Assembly: GCA_964416175.1 (NCBI GenBank)
Contig: CAYQDF010000061.1
Span: 1 to 18,124, forward strand
Direction of reading: 5' to 3'
DNA length: 18,124 bases
DNA from: CAYQDF01 sp964416175
GTDB taxonomy: Bacteria; Chloroflexota; Anaerolineae; Anaerolineales; UBA4823
Part shown: piece after piece, positions 6,645 to 13,698 of the stretch
Numbering within the stretch: position 1 is the first letter of the stretch
How the letters are laid out: each line of letters begins with the position of its first letter
Notes under the pieces: model-generated
Seen by the model: the letters and a program-made list of their open reading frames with translations, nothing else
Databases searched by the model: none
What the model was told of the DNA's origin: nothing
Made by a program: the position numbers and the translations under genes

Positions 6645-6968
6645 GCAATCTCAATTGATCGGGCTCGGTATCCTCGAAATCCATGGTTGTCTTGCGGGAT
6701 CAATTTCGAACGCTCAGTATGTGAGAATCCGGTGTGTGAGCACACCTGTACAGCAGTGAATCGGTTTACCACTGGTATCAGAAGGTTATTCACCTCACGG
6801 AAGGCGGCAGAATTCCAATCAAGATGCTGGAACCTTTTTCGCCTGAGAATTTATCTGAATAATCACCTGATTTAAACCTGCAGTTTCGTTATTCTCAAAT
6901 ACTGAGGCCAATTTTTCATTTCGCAAGCAGCCGTGGCCGGAATGGCGAGGTTACGGCTGTTTGTTATT
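6645..6968 (+). ncRNA. Candidate structured RNA: long recX leader or independent small RNA
   Basis: About 320 bases lie between the strong promoter and recX, with no credible gene. Several helices are visible: AATTGATC (6653-6660) with GATCAATT (6698-6705); TCGAAAT (6674-6680) with ATTTCGA (6703-6709), which competes with the first because both use 6703-6705; a perfect hairpin GGTGTG/CACACC with loop TGAG (6731-6746); GTGAAT (6756-6761) with ATTCAC (6788-6793), enclosing TACC/GGTA (6767-6777). A terminator-like hairpin follows at 6928-6959. Scattered matches to cobalamin riboswitch motifs (GAGAATCC, CCACTG, CGGAAGGC) occur in the right order, but the required P4 pairing is missing, so I do not call it that. 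It could be a cis-regulatory leader or a separate sRNA. Confidence 0.45.
6928..6968 (+). terminator. Terminator/attenuator-like hairpin immediately before recX
   Basis: CAGCCGT (6928-6934) and ACGGCTG (6953-6959) form a perfect 7-bp stem. The 18-base loop contains a further GCC/GGC pair, and a T-rich tail TTTGTTATT (6960-6968) follows. The tail ends five bases before the recX ATG. If it works, transcripts from 6645 either end here as a small RNA or read through into recX, which is attenuation geometry. Confidence 0.5.
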
Positions 6969-6973
6969 AATTT

Positions 6974-7615
6974 ATGGAAAGGCGGATCACTGCAATCAAA
7001 GCTCAGAAACGGGACCGCAACCGGGTCAGTGTGTTCCTGGATGGGGAGTACGCGCTCGGACTATCCCGTATCGTCGCAGCCTGGTTGAACGTGGGGCAGG
7101 TTCTGAGCGAGGAAAAGATCGCGGAGCTTCAGGCTCAGGACGCGCTCGAGACTGCCTACCAGCAGGCGCTTGACTGGATCAGCTTCCGGATGCGCTCGGA
7201 AAAGGAAATCATGCAGTACCTCGAACGGAAGGACATCCCAGGCGCAGTCATCACCGAAGTGCTCGAACGCCTGCACAGAAGCGGCCTTGTGGATGATGAG
7301 AACTTTTCCAGGCTGTGGATCGAACATCGCGTGGATTCTCGCCCGCGCAGCCGGCGTGTGCTGAAAATGGAGTTGCGCCAGAAAGGGATATCCGAAGCGG
7401 CGATTGAGACTGTGCTCTCTGGAACTGTATCTGAGGAAGAACTCGCATTTCGAGCAGCGGAGAAGTATGTCCGCAAATTGTACAATGCCGATAGGGAAAC
7501 GTTTCGGAAAAAACTCGGTGGATTCCTGGCCCGCAGAGGCTTTTCGTACAACACAGCCAGGCAGGTTATCGAACGGATTTGGGTTGAGCGAACATCGGAT
7601 AAAAACACGTATTAA
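6974..7615 (+). CDS. recX: Regulatory protein RecX
   Basis: RecX binds RecA filaments and limits recombinase activity. The 213-residue product has the family N-terminus (ITAIKAQKRDRNRVSVFLDGEYALGL, a beta-rich segment), followed by helical repeats with the diagnostic spacing: ALDWISFRMRSEKEIMQYL, then VLERLHRSGLVDDENFSRLWIEHR, then SRRVLKMELRQKGISEAAI and a last repeat ending RRGFSYNTARQVIER. Length is normal. The ATG at 6974 matches the family start but lacks a Shine-Dalgarno; the preceding bases are the T-rich tail of a terminator-like hairpin. recA is not in the window, unlike the common recA-recX pair. rny follows after 46 bases and may be co-transcribed. Confidence 0.9.
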   Translation: MERRITAIKAQKRDRNRVSVFLDGEYALGLSRIVAAWLNVGQVLSEEKIAELQAQDALETAYQQALDWISFRMRSEKEIMQYLERKDIPGAVITEVLERLHRSGLVDDENFSRLWIEHRVDSRPRSRRVLKMELRQKGISEAAIETVLSGTVSEEELAFRAAEKYVRKLYNADRETFRKKLGGFLARRGFSYNTARQVIERIWVERTSDKNTY

Positions 7616-7661
7616 CATTACTTTTGCACATATCTAATGGAAAGTTGAGAGGTTAATCGCT

Positions 7662-9191
7662 ATGGACGGAGGGAATTGGATAATCATCGCTGCAGTGAGT
7701 CTGATCATCGGGGCTGGAATCGGGGTCCTGATCCGGCAGTTCATGTACGCGCGCGCGCTGCAAAAGGAGCGGGAACAGGCGGAGAACCTGCTCAATGCAG
7801 CCAGGGAAGAGGCCCACAATATCGAACTCCAGGCGAAGGACAGGGCGCTCGAGATCCGCCAGGCCGCCGACGCGGATATCGCCCGCCGTCGATCCGAGCT
7901 GATTAAAGAGGAGGACCGCCTGCAGAGGCGCAGGGAAGAGATCGATGCCAGGGCGGACCGGCTCGAGAAGCGCGAGCAGCTCCTGAACAAACGCCAGAGT
8001 GCGATCGACCGGCGGGCAAATGAAATCGAAAAAATGCACACCGAAGAGATGGAAGTGCTGCAGCGCATCTCGCAGATGAGCCAGGAGGAAGCGCGCGAGA
8101 TCTTGCTGCGCGAGGTCGAGAAGGAGGCCCGCGCGGACATGGCCCGCATCATCCGCCAGATCGAAGTTGAAGCCCGCGAAGAAGGAGAAACACGGGCGCG
8201 GAAGATCATCGCCGACGCGATCCAGAGAGTGGCCTCGGAGCACGTCGCGGAAGTCACGACCTCCTTCGTTCCCCTGCCCAACGACGAGATGAAAGGCCGC
8301 ATCATCGGGCGCAACGGGCGCAACATCCACGCCTTTGAGCAGGCGGCAGGCGTCGATGTGATCGTTGATGACACGCCAGAGGCCATCACGATCTCCAGCT
8401 TCGACACCGTCCGCCGGGAAGTCGCGGTCAGGTCGATGGCAAAGCTCGTCCAGGACGGCCGTATCCATCCTGCCCACATCGAAAAAATCGTCAAGAAAGA
8501 GCGTGAGGAGGTCGAACGCATCATCGCTGAAGCCGGAGAGCAGGCTGCCTACGACGCCGGGGTGCCGGGACTGCACCCGGAGATCCTCAAGACGCTGGGC
8601 AGGTTGAAATTCCGCACTTCCTACGGCCAAAACCAGCTGGCGCACGCTGTCGAGACCGCCCAGCTCGCCGGAGTGATCGCTGCCGAGCTGGGCGCCGACG
8701 TCGAGGCTGCCAAGGCCGGGGCGCTCCTGCACGACTTGGGGAAGGCAATGGACCACAATCTGGAAGGCACCCATGCATTGATCGGCGCGGATTTCGCAAA
8801 GAGGTACGGCGTTTCGGCGAGAGTCGTCAACATGATCGCTTCCCACCACCACGAGGTCGAACAGGAATCGGTCGAGGCGGTCATCGTCGAGGTGGCCGAC
8901 GCGATCTCAGGCGCCCGGCCGGGAGCCAGGCGTGAAAGCCTGGAACAATACATCAAACGGGTGCGCAGCCTGGAGGAAGTCGCGAACTCATACAAGGGCG
9001 TCAGCCAAAGCTATGCTCTGCAGGCCGGCCGCGAGATACGGATCTTCGTCCGCCCAGAGGACATCGACGATCTGGAGGCGATCCAGCTGGCGCGGGACAT
9101 CGCGCACAAGATCGAAGACACCATGCAGTACCCCGGCCAGATCAAAGTCACGGTGATCCGCGAGACACGCGCTGTCGACTACGCTAAGTGA
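7662..9191 (+). CDS. rny: Ribonuclease Y
   Basis: RNase Y is a membrane-anchored endoribonuclease that starts mRNA decay. The 509-residue protein has the complete order: N-terminal membrane helix (about 5-24), long charged coiled coil (about 30-185), KH domain with GRNG (216-219) in KGRIIGRNGRNIHAFEQAAGVD, and an HD domain with His328 (QLAHAVETA), HDLGK (His357-Asp358) and SHHHE (394-398). The C-terminus DTMQYPGQIKVTVIRE is typical. Length is close to the usual 510-520. GAGAGG lies nine bases before the ATG. Its charged, arginine-rich coding gives long open frames on the opposite strand, which are shadows. The last 8 bases overlap the convergent MBL gene. Confidence 0.97.
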   Translation: MDGGNWIIIAAVSLIIGAGIGVLIRQFMYARALQKEREQAENLLNAAREEAHNIELQAKDRALEIRQAADADIARRRSELIKEEDRLQRRREEIDARADRLEKREQLLNKRQSAIDRRANEIEKMHTEEMEVLQRISQMSQEEAREILLREVEKEARADMARIIRQIEVEAREEGETRARKIIADAIQRVASEHVAEVTTSFVPLPNDEMKGRIIGRNGRNIHAFEQAAGVDVIVDDTPEAITISSFDTVRREVAVRSMAKLVQDGRIHPAHIEKIVKKEREEVERIIAEAGEQAAYDAGVPGLHPEILKTLGRLKFRTSYGQNQLAHAVETAQLAGVIAAELGADVEAAKAGALLHDLGKAMDHNLEGTHALIGADFAKRYGVSARVVNMIASHHHEVEQESVEAVIVEVADAISGARPGARRESLEQYIKRVRSLEEVANSYKGVSQSYALQAGREIRIFVRPEDIDDLEAIQLARDIAHKIEDTMQYPGQIKVTVIRETRAVDYAK

Positions 9192-9816
9192 GGAATGGAT
9201 TGCTGCGCCGCTCGGCGCCGACCGTCGTCTCCGGTCCATGCCCGGTGAGCAACCGCGTTTCGTCCGGCAGGGTCATTACCTGCGCTTGGATGCTGGCAAT
9301 CAAGGTCGCGTAATCCCCGCCGGGCAGGTCCGTCCTGCCGATGCTCCCCTGGAAGATCACGTCCCCGCAGAAGAGGACCTCGTCCTCCTGGCAATAGAAT
9401 ACAACGTGGCCGGGCGTATGCCCCGGCGCGTGCCGTACTTCCAGAAGATTTTTCCCTAAATTAAGGGTCTGGCCGTGATAGAGCTCAATCGTCGGCTCCG
9501 GGCCTGGGTCTATCCGCATCCCAAAGAACGTCGCCCCTCCCTGCATCCGCCAGAGGGGGTAATCGGCACGGTGCAAAGCCACGGGCGGCGGAGGGCTGCA
9601 GTGGTCCGCCACGCCTCCCGCGCCTGCCAGATGGTCGAAGTGCGCATGCGTCAGCCAGATGTTCCCGATCCGCCAGCCGCGGCGTTCTGCCTCTCGGACG
9701 ATCAGCTCTCCCCGATCGGCGGGATCAATCACAGCTGCCTCACCACTTTCCGCATCCGCGATCAGATACGCATTCGTCTCCACCGGGCCGAGTGTGAGCT
9801 TTACGATTGAAAGCAT
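9184..9816 (-). CDS. Metallo-beta-lactamase-fold hydrolase, glyoxalase II-like
   Basis: A 210-residue single-domain enzyme with the full set of metal ligands: THAHFDHL (His57, His59, Asp61, His62), PGHTPGH (His133), FCGDVIF (Asp152) and TGHGPET (His193). Relatives hydrolyse S-lactoylglutathione-type thioesters or similar small substrates. There is no extra C-terminal domain such as that of true glyoxalase II, so the substrate is open. The start chosen is the ATG giving MLSIVKLTLGPVETNAYLI, the family N-terminus; 31 upstream codons in frame do not fit. An AGGAGG lies 13 bases upstream, a long spacing, and is part of a small GGAG/CTCC palindrome (9824-9834) that could mask it. It is convergent with rny and divergent from tnaA. 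Confidence 0.88.
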   Translation of the reverse strand: MLSIVKLTLGPVETNAYLIADAESGEAAVIDPADRGELIVREAERRGWRIGNIWLTHAHFDHLAGAGGVADHCSPPPPVALHRADYPLWRMQGGATFFGMRIDPGPEPTIELYHGQTLNLGKNLLEVRHAPGHTPGHVVFYCQEDEVLFCGDVIFQGSIGRTDLPGGDYATLIASIQAQVMTLPDETRLLTGHGPETTVGAERRSNPFLT

Positions 9817-9935
9817 AGGTTTGGGAGGACCTCCTGCCTGGCAAGTTCTATCTGGTTGAAACGAGATGATCCCTGGACCATGAGGATTCAAATTATACCT
9901 GATATACATTTTCGATAACCCCTTGCGGTTTGGGA

Positions 9936-9963
9936 TTGAATTCCGTAGAAAGCATGTTAAACT
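9936..9963 (+). promoter_or_regulatory. Possible promoter of the tryptophanase gene
   Basis: TTGAAT (9936-9941), a 16-base spacer and TAAACT (9958-9963), the latter preceded by TGT as an extended -10. A start near 9970 would give a leader of about 30 bases. No tnaC-like leader peptide with a tryptophan codon is present between here and the gene, so E. coli-type tna attenuation is unlikely. Confidence 0.35.
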
Positions 9964-9999
9964 TTAATAAAAGTCCCTCAAATCAACCTGGAGGAAAAC

Positions 10000-11400
10000 T
10001 TGGCGCACTATCCCCCTGAACCCTTCCGCATTAAGATGGTCGAACCGATCCGGCTGATCAGCAGGGAAGAACGGGAATCGGCACTCGTACGGGCCGGCTA
10101 CAATCTGTTCCGTTTGCGCTCGGATGAAATCTTTATCGACCTCATGACCGATTCCGGAACGGGAGCGATGAGCCAGGATCAGTGGTCCGCGCTGATGCGT
10201 GGAGACGAATCCTACGCCGGAGCGCGGTCATTCTACAAACTCTCCGAAGTGGTAAAAGAGATCTTCGGTTTCCGTTTTTTTATGCCAACCCACCAGGGAA
10301 GGGCAGCTGAAAACATCTTGTGCGCCCTGTTCGTCAAGTCTGGGGACCAGATCCCATCCAACATGCACTTCGATACCACCCACGCGAACATCCTCGCCCG
10401 CGGCGGAAGACCAGTGAACCTGGTGATCGACAACGCTTTCGACCCTCTCGATCCGCACCCGTTCAAAGGCAACATGGATCTGGCAAAGCTCAAGCGGTTC
10501 ATCGCTGATATCGGAGCCGAAAACATCCCCTTTGGGATGCTGACGATCACGAACAACGCCGGCGGCGGGCAGCCGGTCTCGATGGAGAATATCCGGGAAG
10601 TGGCGCGGATTTACCGCAGTCACGGTATCCCTTTTTTCATCGATGCCTGCCGATATGCGGAAAATGCCTACTTCATCAAGTTGCGTGAGCGCGGCTACGG
10701 GGAGAAAACCGTGCTCGAAATTGCCAACGAGATCTTTTCCTACGCCGATGGGGTCACCATGAGCGCGAAGAAGGACGCGATCGTCAACATCGGCGGCTTC
10801 CTGGCGATGAACGACGAAGCCCTTTATCAGCGCGCATGCAACGAGTTGATACTTCGGGAAGGTTTTCCTACCTACGGAGGTCTGGCAGGGCGTGATTTGG
10901 AGGCCATGGCTGTTGGATTGCGGGAGGGTATCCAGGAAGATTACCTGGCATACCGAATTGGACAGACAGCTTACCTGGCCGAGTCTTTACTTGAAACAGG
11001 GATCCCGATCATAGAACCACCCGGTGGGCATGCCGTGTATCTCGACGCCCGCCGGATCTTACCGCACATTCCCCAGGAGCAGTATCCCGGGCAGGCGCTC
11101 TCTGTGGAACTTTACCTGGAAGGCGCTGTGCGGGCGGTCGAGATTGGCTCAGTCATGTTCGCCCACCCCGACCCTGCGACCGGACAAATGGTTTTCCCGG
11201 TCCTTGAGCTGGTGCGCCTGGCCATCCCGCGCAGGGTGTACACCCAGAGCCACCTGGACTTTGTGGTTGAAACACTTGGGAGGATAGTCGCTCGCTCAGC
11301 CCTCATCTCAGGTTACAGGATCGCGGAAGCGCCAGAGCTGCTGCGCCATTTCACAGCCCGGTTTGAACCGGTTCTCGCCTCACCGCAGGAAGCAGGTTGA
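10000..11400 (+). CDS. tnaA: Tryptophanase (tryptophan indole-lyase) of the beta-eliminating lyase family
   Basis: This PLP enzyme cleaves tryptophan to indole, pyruvate and ammonia; its close relative tyrosine phenol-lyase makes phenol from tyrosine. The 466-residue protein aligns end to end with both: PEPFRIK at the N-terminus, LMTDSGTGAMS, PTHQGRAAEN, the cofactor-binding FIDACRYAENAYFIK (Asp215), the lysine in SAKKDAIVNIGG (Lys258 by alignment with Lys257 of Citrobacter TPL), GFPTYGGLAGRDLEAMAVGL and IPRRVYTQSH. At the three positions known to separate the enzymes it has Asp125, Ile382 and His450. These match tryptophanase (Asp, Val/Ile, His), not TPL (Thr, Arg, Phe). It starts with TTG, supported by GGAGG five bases upstream. 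No tryptophan permease gene is adjacent. Confidence 0.88.
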   Translation: MAHYPPEPFRIKMVEPIRLISREERESALVRAGYNLFRLRSDEIFIDLMTDSGTGAMSQDQWSALMRGDESYAGARSFYKLSEVVKEIFGFRFFMPTHQGRAAENILCALFVKSGDQIPSNMHFDTTHANILARGGRPVNLVIDNAFDPLDPHPFKGNMDLAKLKRFIADIGAENIPFGMLTITNNAGGGQPVSMENIREVARIYRSHGIPFFIDACRYAENAYFIKLRERGYGEKTVLEIANEIFSYADGVTMSAKKDAIVNIGGFLAMNDEALYQRACNELILREGFPTYGGLAGRDLEAMAVGLREGIQEDYLAYRIGQTAYLAESLLETGIPIIEPPGGHAVYLDARRILPHIPQEQYPGQALSVELYLEGAVRAVEIGSVMFAHPDPATGQMVFPVLELVRLAIPRRVYTQSHLDFVVETLGRIVARSALISGYRIAEAPELLRHFTARFEPVLASPQEAG

Positions 11401-11423
11401 AACATTGGGTGATTATTCCCGGA

Positions 11424-11429
11424 TATAAT
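11424..11429 (+). promoter_or_regulatory. -10 box placed for a leaderless transcript
   Basis: A perfect TATAAT ends seven bases before the A of the ATG at 11437, so transcription would start at or one base before the start codon. There is no Shine-Dalgarno in the short gap. No good -35 is found at 17 bases; TTGAAA at 11397-11402 is 21 bases away. Confidence 0.45.
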
Positions 11430-11436
11430 AATATTC

Positions 11437-11742
11437 ATGGAGCAGGCACTAAAAAAGAGGCTGTTGCGCACCTGCGCCTGGTGCACGCGCATCATCTCCC
11501 CGGACGAAGACCTGTATGCGTTCGGCGCGAAGGCAAGATCGGATTTAGACCTCACTGAAAAAGAAGGGGAGTTCGTGACGCTCCAGCTGGCTCTGCATGA
11601 AAAGATGGTGCCTGCGCTCGTCACCTCAAAATCTTCCCCTGCGAGAGCAGAGGGCTACGACCTGATCTTCGTCACGTGCAGCGAAGCGTGTGCCCAAGGA
11701 CTGAAGGACGCCCTGGAATTCGAAAAAGACGTTTTCGAGTAA
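11437..11742 (+). CDS. Small conserved-looking protein with two cysteine pairs, function unknown
   Basis: I do not recognise this 101-residue protein. It has a basic N-terminus (EQALKKRLLRT), CAWC at about residues 13-16, a middle section rich in charged residues, and TCSEAC near residue 80. The two pairs (CxxC and CxxxC) could form a small zinc site or disulfides. There is no signal peptide or membrane helix. The last part (GLKDALEFEKDVFE) looks helical. It starts 36 bases after tnaA on the same strand, but a TATAAT placed for a leaderless transcript suggests its own promoter. The convergent mazG stop is 56 bases away. Codon usage looks like that of its neighbours, and the frame is unlikely to be a shadow because nothing else covers it. 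Confidence 0.7.
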   Translation: MEQALKKRLLRTCAWCTRIISPDEDLYAFGAKARSDLDLTEKEGEFVTLQLALHEKMVPALVTSKSSPARAEGYDLIFVTCSEACAQGLKDALEFEKDVFE

Positions 11743-11798
11743 AAGCCGTTAGGCGCACTAAGCCCGCCGTCCCCTGGGTCTGGATCTTGTCCAGGCTG

Positions 11799-13175
11799 CT
11801 ATCCCTCCCCGGATCGGTTAGAGGTAAACCGTTCCCGAAAACGAGTGTTTGCCCCGCGCAGAGCGCTTTCCGCATCGACATCTAACCTGCGCGCTAGGCT
11901 GACAATCGTGAACAACAGATCCCCAAGCTGGATCTCGATTTCCTCTGGCGAATTCACCGATTCGAGCGACTTCAGCCCGGCTGTGATTTTTTCCCGGAGA
12001 TCTTCCTTCATCCCCCAATCGAGACCTGCCCTGGCAGCGCGATCCTGGTAGGTCTGGGCTTGAAACAACGCAGGAAGAGCAACGCTGACCCCGGCGAGAG
12101 AATCTGCCCCTTCCCCCTCCTTCGCTCTCTCGGCAATTTTCAGCTTCTCCCAATTTTCAACGACACGATCGGCGTTGGTCAGGATCAGGTCGCCAAACAC
12201 GTGAGGATGGCGGCGGACCAGCTTTTCATGGATCCCCATCAGGACGTCCGCCATAGTAAATTCACCAAGCTCGCTTCCGATCTGGGCGTGCAGGACTATC
12301 TGCAGCAGCAGGTCCCCGAGCTCCTCCCGCATGGATTTCTGGTCTTCCGCATCGAGCGCAGCTACCAGCTCGAATGCTTCTTCGATCAGGAAGGGCCGCA
12401 GGGACTTGTGAGTCTGCTCCCGGTCCCACGGGCAGCCTTCGGGAGCGCGCAGGTGTGCCACGAGCTCCTGGAATGATTCGAAGGATGCAGTTACTTCCAG
12501 GGGAGGCACGAACAGCGATGTCTGTAAACCTGTGTGGCGGGCGCGATCGATCTCGTAAAGAGCGAGCTGCTCAACGAAAGCGTGGTCTGTTCCTGCGCCG
12601 TGAACCAGCTGGACTCGATGTTCATCCGGGTACACCGCCATCAGAGTCAATTTGACTTCGGAGGCGACCACCCGGGAATAAATTTGGGCGATCAGGGCAG
12701 GAGCGCTGGGAGGGAAAGGCGGGTAGTGGAGCTTCTTCAGGACCAGGGCATCTACCAACGCGGTCTGGGGGAAAGGGTCAAGTTCCAGGAGCGAGAAGGT
12801 CGGTTCGATAAAACTGATCCCTTCCACGAGATTAATTGGAATTCCTTTTAATCTTGCCTGCCGGATGATCTCTGGCGTAGTGGCCTCCGCGACAAGAGGG
12901 TGCCCGGGGACGCCGTACACCACCCCGGTCGGGCTAATTCCCAGGTTGATTATCCATTCGACGATCCGGCTGTACACCTCTTCGAATGATTCGCTCTCTT
13001 CGTAGAAGTGATCGAATGAATGCACTCGCAAGTTCGCCGGGAAACCCGGCACAGCTGGATGCTCGGCCGTCCTCACGTAGATCTCGGTGATGCTGTTCAG
13101 GGTTTCCCAGGCCTGGCGGGTCAGTAGCTCTGTTCCGCCGGGCCCCAATCCGATGATGGTAATTCCAGGATTCAT
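11799..13175 (-). CDS. mazG: Tetrapyrrole methylase-MazG fusion, nucleoside triphosphate pyrophosphohydrolase (YabN type)
   Basis: The 458-residue two-domain protein begins with a SAM-dependent tetrapyrrole methylase-like domain (about 1-225: IIGLGPGG at 7-14, VYGVPGHPLVAEAT at 86-99, VEGISF). The second part (about 230-450) is a MazG pyrophosphatase, which hydrolyses (d)NTPs to monophosphate and PPi. It shows CPWDREQTHKSL, EEAFE (Glu266/Glu269), EELGDLLLQ (Glu285/Asp288) of the ExxE...ExxD metal site, and RRHPHVFGD. A second weaker helical repeat with EEIEIQLGDLLF ends the protein. This fusion is the YabN-like architecture of Bacillus; the role of the methylase half is unclear. It follows rpsI in the same direction after a 117-base gap containing a branched structure. 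The ATG at 13175 has a modest AAGGG upstream. Confidence 0.93.
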   Translation of the reverse strand: MNPGITIIGLGPGGTELLTRQAWETLNSITEIYVRTAEHPAVPGFPANLRVHSFDHFYEESESFEEVYSRIVEWIINLGISPTGVVYGVPGHPLVAEATTPEIIRQARLKGIPINLVEGISFIEPTFSLLELDPFPQTALVDALVLKKLHYPPFPPSAPALIAQIYSRVVASEVKLTLMAVYPDEHRVQLVHGAGTDHAFVEQLALYEIDRARHTGLQTSLFVPPLEVTASFESFQELVAHLRAPEGCPWDREQTHKSLRPFLIEEAFELVAALDAEDQKSMREELGDLLLQIVLHAQIGSELGEFTMADVLMGIHEKLVRRHPHVFGDLILTNADRVVENWEKLKIAERAKEGEGADSLAGVSVALPALFQAQTYQDRAARAGLDWGMKEDLREKITAGLKSLESVNSPEEIEIQLGDLLFTIVSLARRLDVDAESALRGANTRFRERFTSNRSGEG

Positions 13176-13209
13176 GCTCTACCCTTAGACCAGATGTGAT
13201 TTAAAAGAT

Positions 13210-13268
13210 TTGCGTGAGCGAGGCTCTCAGAGCGGGGATTTCCCGAGTCGGCAGCCGTACTCACGCAA
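13210..13268 (-). other. Cloverleaf-like inverted-repeat structure between rpsI and mazG
   Basis: A perfect 9-base outer stem, TTGCGTGAG (13210-13218) with CTCACGCAA (13260-13268), encloses three small hairpins: GCTC/GAGC (13223-13233), GGG/CCC with flanking pairs (13234-13244) and CGG/CCG (13249-13257). On the minus strand the closing stem is followed by ATCTTTTAAA. It may terminate the ribosomal operon or be a processed element ahead of mazG. It is tRNA-sized but not a tRNA: there is no T-loop sequence, CCA end or proper anticodon arm. Confidence 0.45.
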
Positions 13269-13292
13269 GAAGGCAGAAACGAGGAACTCTGT

Positions 13293-13688
13293 TCAGCGTT
13301 TTGTATAGGTTGGGGCTTTGCGAGCACGCTTGAGACCCGGTTTCTTCCGTTCCTTCTCCCGGGGATCCCGGGTCAGGAGGGCAGCTTTTCGCAGGGTCGG
13401 GCGATAGTCCGGGCTCATTTTTACCAGTGCCCGGGCCAGTCCAAGCTTGACCGCGTCGGTTTGTCCGGAAACGCCTCCTCCTTTCACGACCACAGTGATG
13501 TCGAATTGGGTTTGATTTTCTCCGGTCACCTCGAGCGGAGCCATGACCGTTTCTTTATCCCCAATCCGCGGGAAATATTCCTCCAGCTTTCGGCCATTGA
13601 CGATAAACTGGCCCGATCCCTTCATGATACGCACCCGAGCAGTGCTCTCCTTGCGTCTTCCCACACCTTCATAATATTGTACTGCCAT
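13293..13688 (-). CDS. rpsI: 30S ribosomal protein S9
   Basis: S9 is a small-subunit head protein whose C-terminal tail reaches the P-site tRNA. The 131-residue product has YYEGVGRRKESTARVRI at the start, GQFIVNGR, VKGGGVSGQTDAVKLGLARAL and the basic tail ending PGLKRARKAPTYTKR. Length is normal. The ATG at 13688 is chosen because AAAGGAG lies directly ahead and MAVQYYEGVGRRK is the family start. A TTG six codons upstream would put that Shine-Dalgarno inside the coding sequence. It lies 10 bases after rplM, the conserved rplM-rpsI pair. Confidence 0.98.
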   Translation of the reverse strand: MAVQYYEGVGRRKESTARVRIMKGSGQFIVNGRKLEEYFPRIGDKETVMAPLEVTGENQTQFDITVVVKGGGVSGQTDAVKLGLARALVKMSPDYRPTLRKAALLTRDPREKERKKPGLKRARKAPTYTKR

Positions 13689-13698
13689 AATTTCTCCT

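Noticed and set aside
6419..6793. 124-aa minus-strand frame covering part of repeat copy 2 and the recX leader
   Set aside because: It spans a palindromic repeat and the recX promoter, lacks a ribosome binding site, and shows no protein-like motif.
6788..6813. SRP RNA-like GGAA tetraloop region
   Set aside because: A C-GGAA-G loop is present, but the next pair is an A-G mismatch and the conserved internal-loop sequence of the SRP RNA is not matched.
6710..6835. Cobalamin riboswitch in the recX leader
   Set aside because: Words like GAGAATCC, CCACTG, CGGAAGGC and GCTGGAACC occur in the expected order, but the GG/CC pairing of P4 is missing, P6 is poor, and the downstream genes have no B12 link. 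It is recorded only as a resemblance.
6630..6875. 81-aa plus-strand frame in the recX leader
   Set aside because: Its start codon lies upstream of the predicted transcription start and overlaps the promoter; no Shine-Dalgarno and no recognisable motif.
7653..8852. 399-aa minus-strand open frame inside rny (also one at 7634-8524)
   Set aside because: It is antisense to a full-length, motif-complete RNase Y. It is kept open by the biased Arg/Glu/Ala codons of the coiled coil and has no ribosome binding site or recognisable motif.
13210..13268. tRNA gene between rpsI and mazG
   Set aside because: The cloverleaf-like fold has no TTCGANNC T-loop, no D-loop GG, no CCA or anticodon arm of proper size, and a 9-bp acceptor-like stem.
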